A stretch of 64,000 bases of DNA from Nectonema munidae. Its lineage: Eukaryota; Nematomorpha; Nectonematoida; Nectonematidae. The stretch lies in contig JAUIRK010000924.1 of NCBI GenBank assembly GCA_030549495.1, positions 1-64,000 on the forward strand, read 5' to 3'. Position 1 is the stretch's first letter; the number at the start of each line of letters is the position of its first letter. Shown here one piece after another: positions 61,801 to 64,000 of the stretch. Under the pieces are notes generated by a model, which made no database searches, was not told the DNA's origin, and saw only the letters and a list, made by a program, of their open reading frames with translations. The position numbers were made by a program, and so were the translations under genes.

Positions 61801-64000
61801 ACCTGCAGTCTCAAAAATCACTGATCGTTTACCTTCAATATGCAAATCACCAGCCAAATAACAATACTACAATCTGTTTATAGGATTCATAAAATTTTAT
61901 TTTGCACGTAGACCTGTTTAAAGTCCAGTCTGGACTAGACCGTCTATAGATTGAACCACATCTCAGTGGACTACAGAAATTAAAGCGCTGACCGAATAAA
62001 CCACTAAGACCCCTTTTAACCCGTTCTGAACCGAAACATAAACAGGTCTATTTGAATACTTCATAAAGTAGTAGGTCCACATTATTAATCATATAATTCT
62101 GCACACAATTTTCCATAAATAGAAATAAAAACTCTACTGGCATACATCTAGACATACTCTGAGGTCAAAGATTCTAATTATTTACAATTGATAAATCTAA
62201 ATATGTACTAATAGCAATCAATTCTGAAAAAATTTTTTCGCAGGGAAAGCTGGAATAAAGAAATAGTCTAGAGTTAGTTTTGCAAGACATATACATGTTT
62301 TACCGTCATTTTTTTCCAATATTGTAAAGGATAAGAAAAGAAAGAGAAATGAAACAGTCCGTGAATAAATGTCAATTTTTTAATGATATATTTTTCCTTC
62401 CCATCGTGCAATTGTTCTGTGCTGTTCAAAATCGCCCTTCAAAGATACTGCAATTTTATCTAATAACTCATTTAATTATTTTATGAATTAGATGGTTATT
62501 TAAGCTCATATGTCTTTGCAATTTTAATTTTTTTTTATTAACAGGTTTTATTTATCTTAGGATTTTAGCCGGACTGCACCTTTAATTAAAAGACCTGACC
62601 CAATCAAGATTTATTAAGAATGTTTCAAAGTATGACCGAACTGAATCGAAAAAATTGTGAATTATTGTGAATTGCACAACATGAGAATGCCTTTTCTCAT
62701 TATTAAGAATAAAAGTTTTCAGTTAAAATTTTTGAGGAAAACAAATATTTTGAGGGCAATTGTTCTGAAAACTAAAGGTAACGTAGGATCTGATATAGAT
62801 CTTTGCTTTTGAAAGCCGAAAACTGTGATAAAAATCTTATAAATATATCGCTTCAAAAAGCTCCTTCTAATATATATTTTTAGAATCAAACCAAAAGAAA
62901 TTTAAAAATGAGAGTATAGTAAAAGTTTCTTAGGAAAATCACATTTCGAATACTGAAAGCCCCTCACGCGTTTCTAAATTTTTCATTTTGTTTTTAAATT
63001 AATTTTGAAACAAATTATTACAACAATCAATGGCTGATCATAAATGGGGCTTCGAAAAATGATCAGCCTGTACTCTTTAAATGGGAAAAACTACTCCGCC
63101 GCCTCTTTTCGTTTAAAAATTTAAAAGAACATAAAAAGAAATATTTTTTGATTCTTGAAAAAAGGCAAATGATGGTAAAAAAAGTTGTGAAATTAAAACA
63201 AGATTGAAATTTGGCCGCGTTAATCATTTGAAAATAAAAGTAAAGAGGTTAGGAATAAAATTAAAAGCGATATGTGGATGAAATTTAGAAATTACAAAAG
63301 CTCTGAACTTAGTTTAAACTACGGTATACGTCGCAAAATTTATAAAGAAACGATATCACGACATACTACACCTTGAACGACATAATGGCCAGATGCGAGC
63401 ACTCAACGGAAAATGAATGGCTCGTACCAACTACAGAAAGGAAGAATCCTTTGCCTGCTGCTGCTCCCAACGCCGCTTACACAATCAAAAGCTAAAGAAG
63501 CGAAAAGATAAACAAACATAAAAGTAAAGCAGAATACCGTCGTCTCCCACAATGCAGACTAATCAGCTGAAAGTTTACGAAGTTTTCGGAAAAATTCGGT
63601 AGAACCGACTTCGGGAGTTGCGTTTTGGCAAGGATTCGAAGATAAAATAGCAGTATTATTATAATGTGTATAAAGTTTATGCCAAATTATGATGGCCTTG
63701 AATGCGCAAATACATGATGATTGCTAAGAGTTGATGATGACGAAATATTATGTTGGAGAAGGTGACGTAATTTTTATCGCTTCGTGTACTCAGTACACAA
63801 TCATAAAACGCAAAACATTCACACTCGCAATCTCTTCCACGCAACACAGACTTATCGATTTATCGAGTTTCATTGAAGCAGGAAGATGATGCTGTCGTAA
63901 TACGCGATTCCACTGGTGTTTTTTTTATATCTATTGCGCGTACTTTCAAGTGTTTGACTGTTGAGATTGTCTGTGTCTGACATATGTTCCCAGTTCTTGT
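61801..64000. other. No gene supported
   Basis: AT-rich to 63340, then a moderately GC-richer stretch from about 63360 to 64000 with mixed open frames. It could border a gene beyond the right edge. I can name nothing in it. Confidence 0.35.

Noticed and set aside
1-64000. CRISPR arrays, rRNA, operons
   Set aside because: No regularly spaced repeats of that kind, no rRNA-like stretch, and introns throughout show a eukaryotic nuclear sequence.

Overview
This is an AT-rich, intron-containing, transposon-laden animal nuclear window. The host genes and the mix of hAT, piggyBac, Tigger, Jockey-like LINE and tRNA-derived SINE relics fit an arthropod. A parasitic copepod (salmon-louse type) is my best guess, from recalled family resemblance only. 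I see no bacterial operons, CRISPR arrays or rRNA.

Three host genes can be assembled from splice sites and reading phase. (1) A hexokinase on the + strand: ten exons from 5063 to 25217, 461 residues seen, with the extreme N-terminus missing. (2) A RAD54-type recombination motor on the - strand: three exons from 42582 down to 30584, 689 aa, whose 9-kb second intron is packed with transposons. (3) A small heat-shock protein on the - strand: three exons from 60495 down to 56208, 219 aa, with hAT relics in both introns. Each joins in frame across all its introns.

Layout: 1-4330 holds a nearly intact Jockey-type LINE (- strand). 5063-25217 is hexokinase, with intronic hAT MITEs, piggyBac and hAT relics, a Tigger element, an old LINE copy, two SINEs, a perfect 45-bp-arm palindrome and a 3.3-kb hAT element. 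25218-30583 is intergenic, with a hAT MITE, an RTE tail, divergent tandem repeats and a GC-rich broken coding island of unknown origin. 30584-42582 is RAD54, whose intron carries an inverted-repeat MITE, a piggyBac split by an RTE tail, two hAT elements with perfect 8-bp target duplications and an arthropod repeat-protein relic. 42583-56207 is gene-poor: a hAT element holding a MULE-like foldback and a SINE, a LINE RNase H fragment, a C-rich tandem and inverted array, and a second piggyBac. 56208-60495 is the heat-shock gene. 60496-64000 shows no gene I can support.

The three host genes have unrelated jobs: sugar phosphorylation, homologous recombination and protein folding. Their proximity looks incidental. 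I found no convincing new multi-gene system. The most interesting material is structural: nested and foldback elements, a tandem-duplicated transposon end, a possible alternative RAD54 last exon, and the unexplained GC-rich island.
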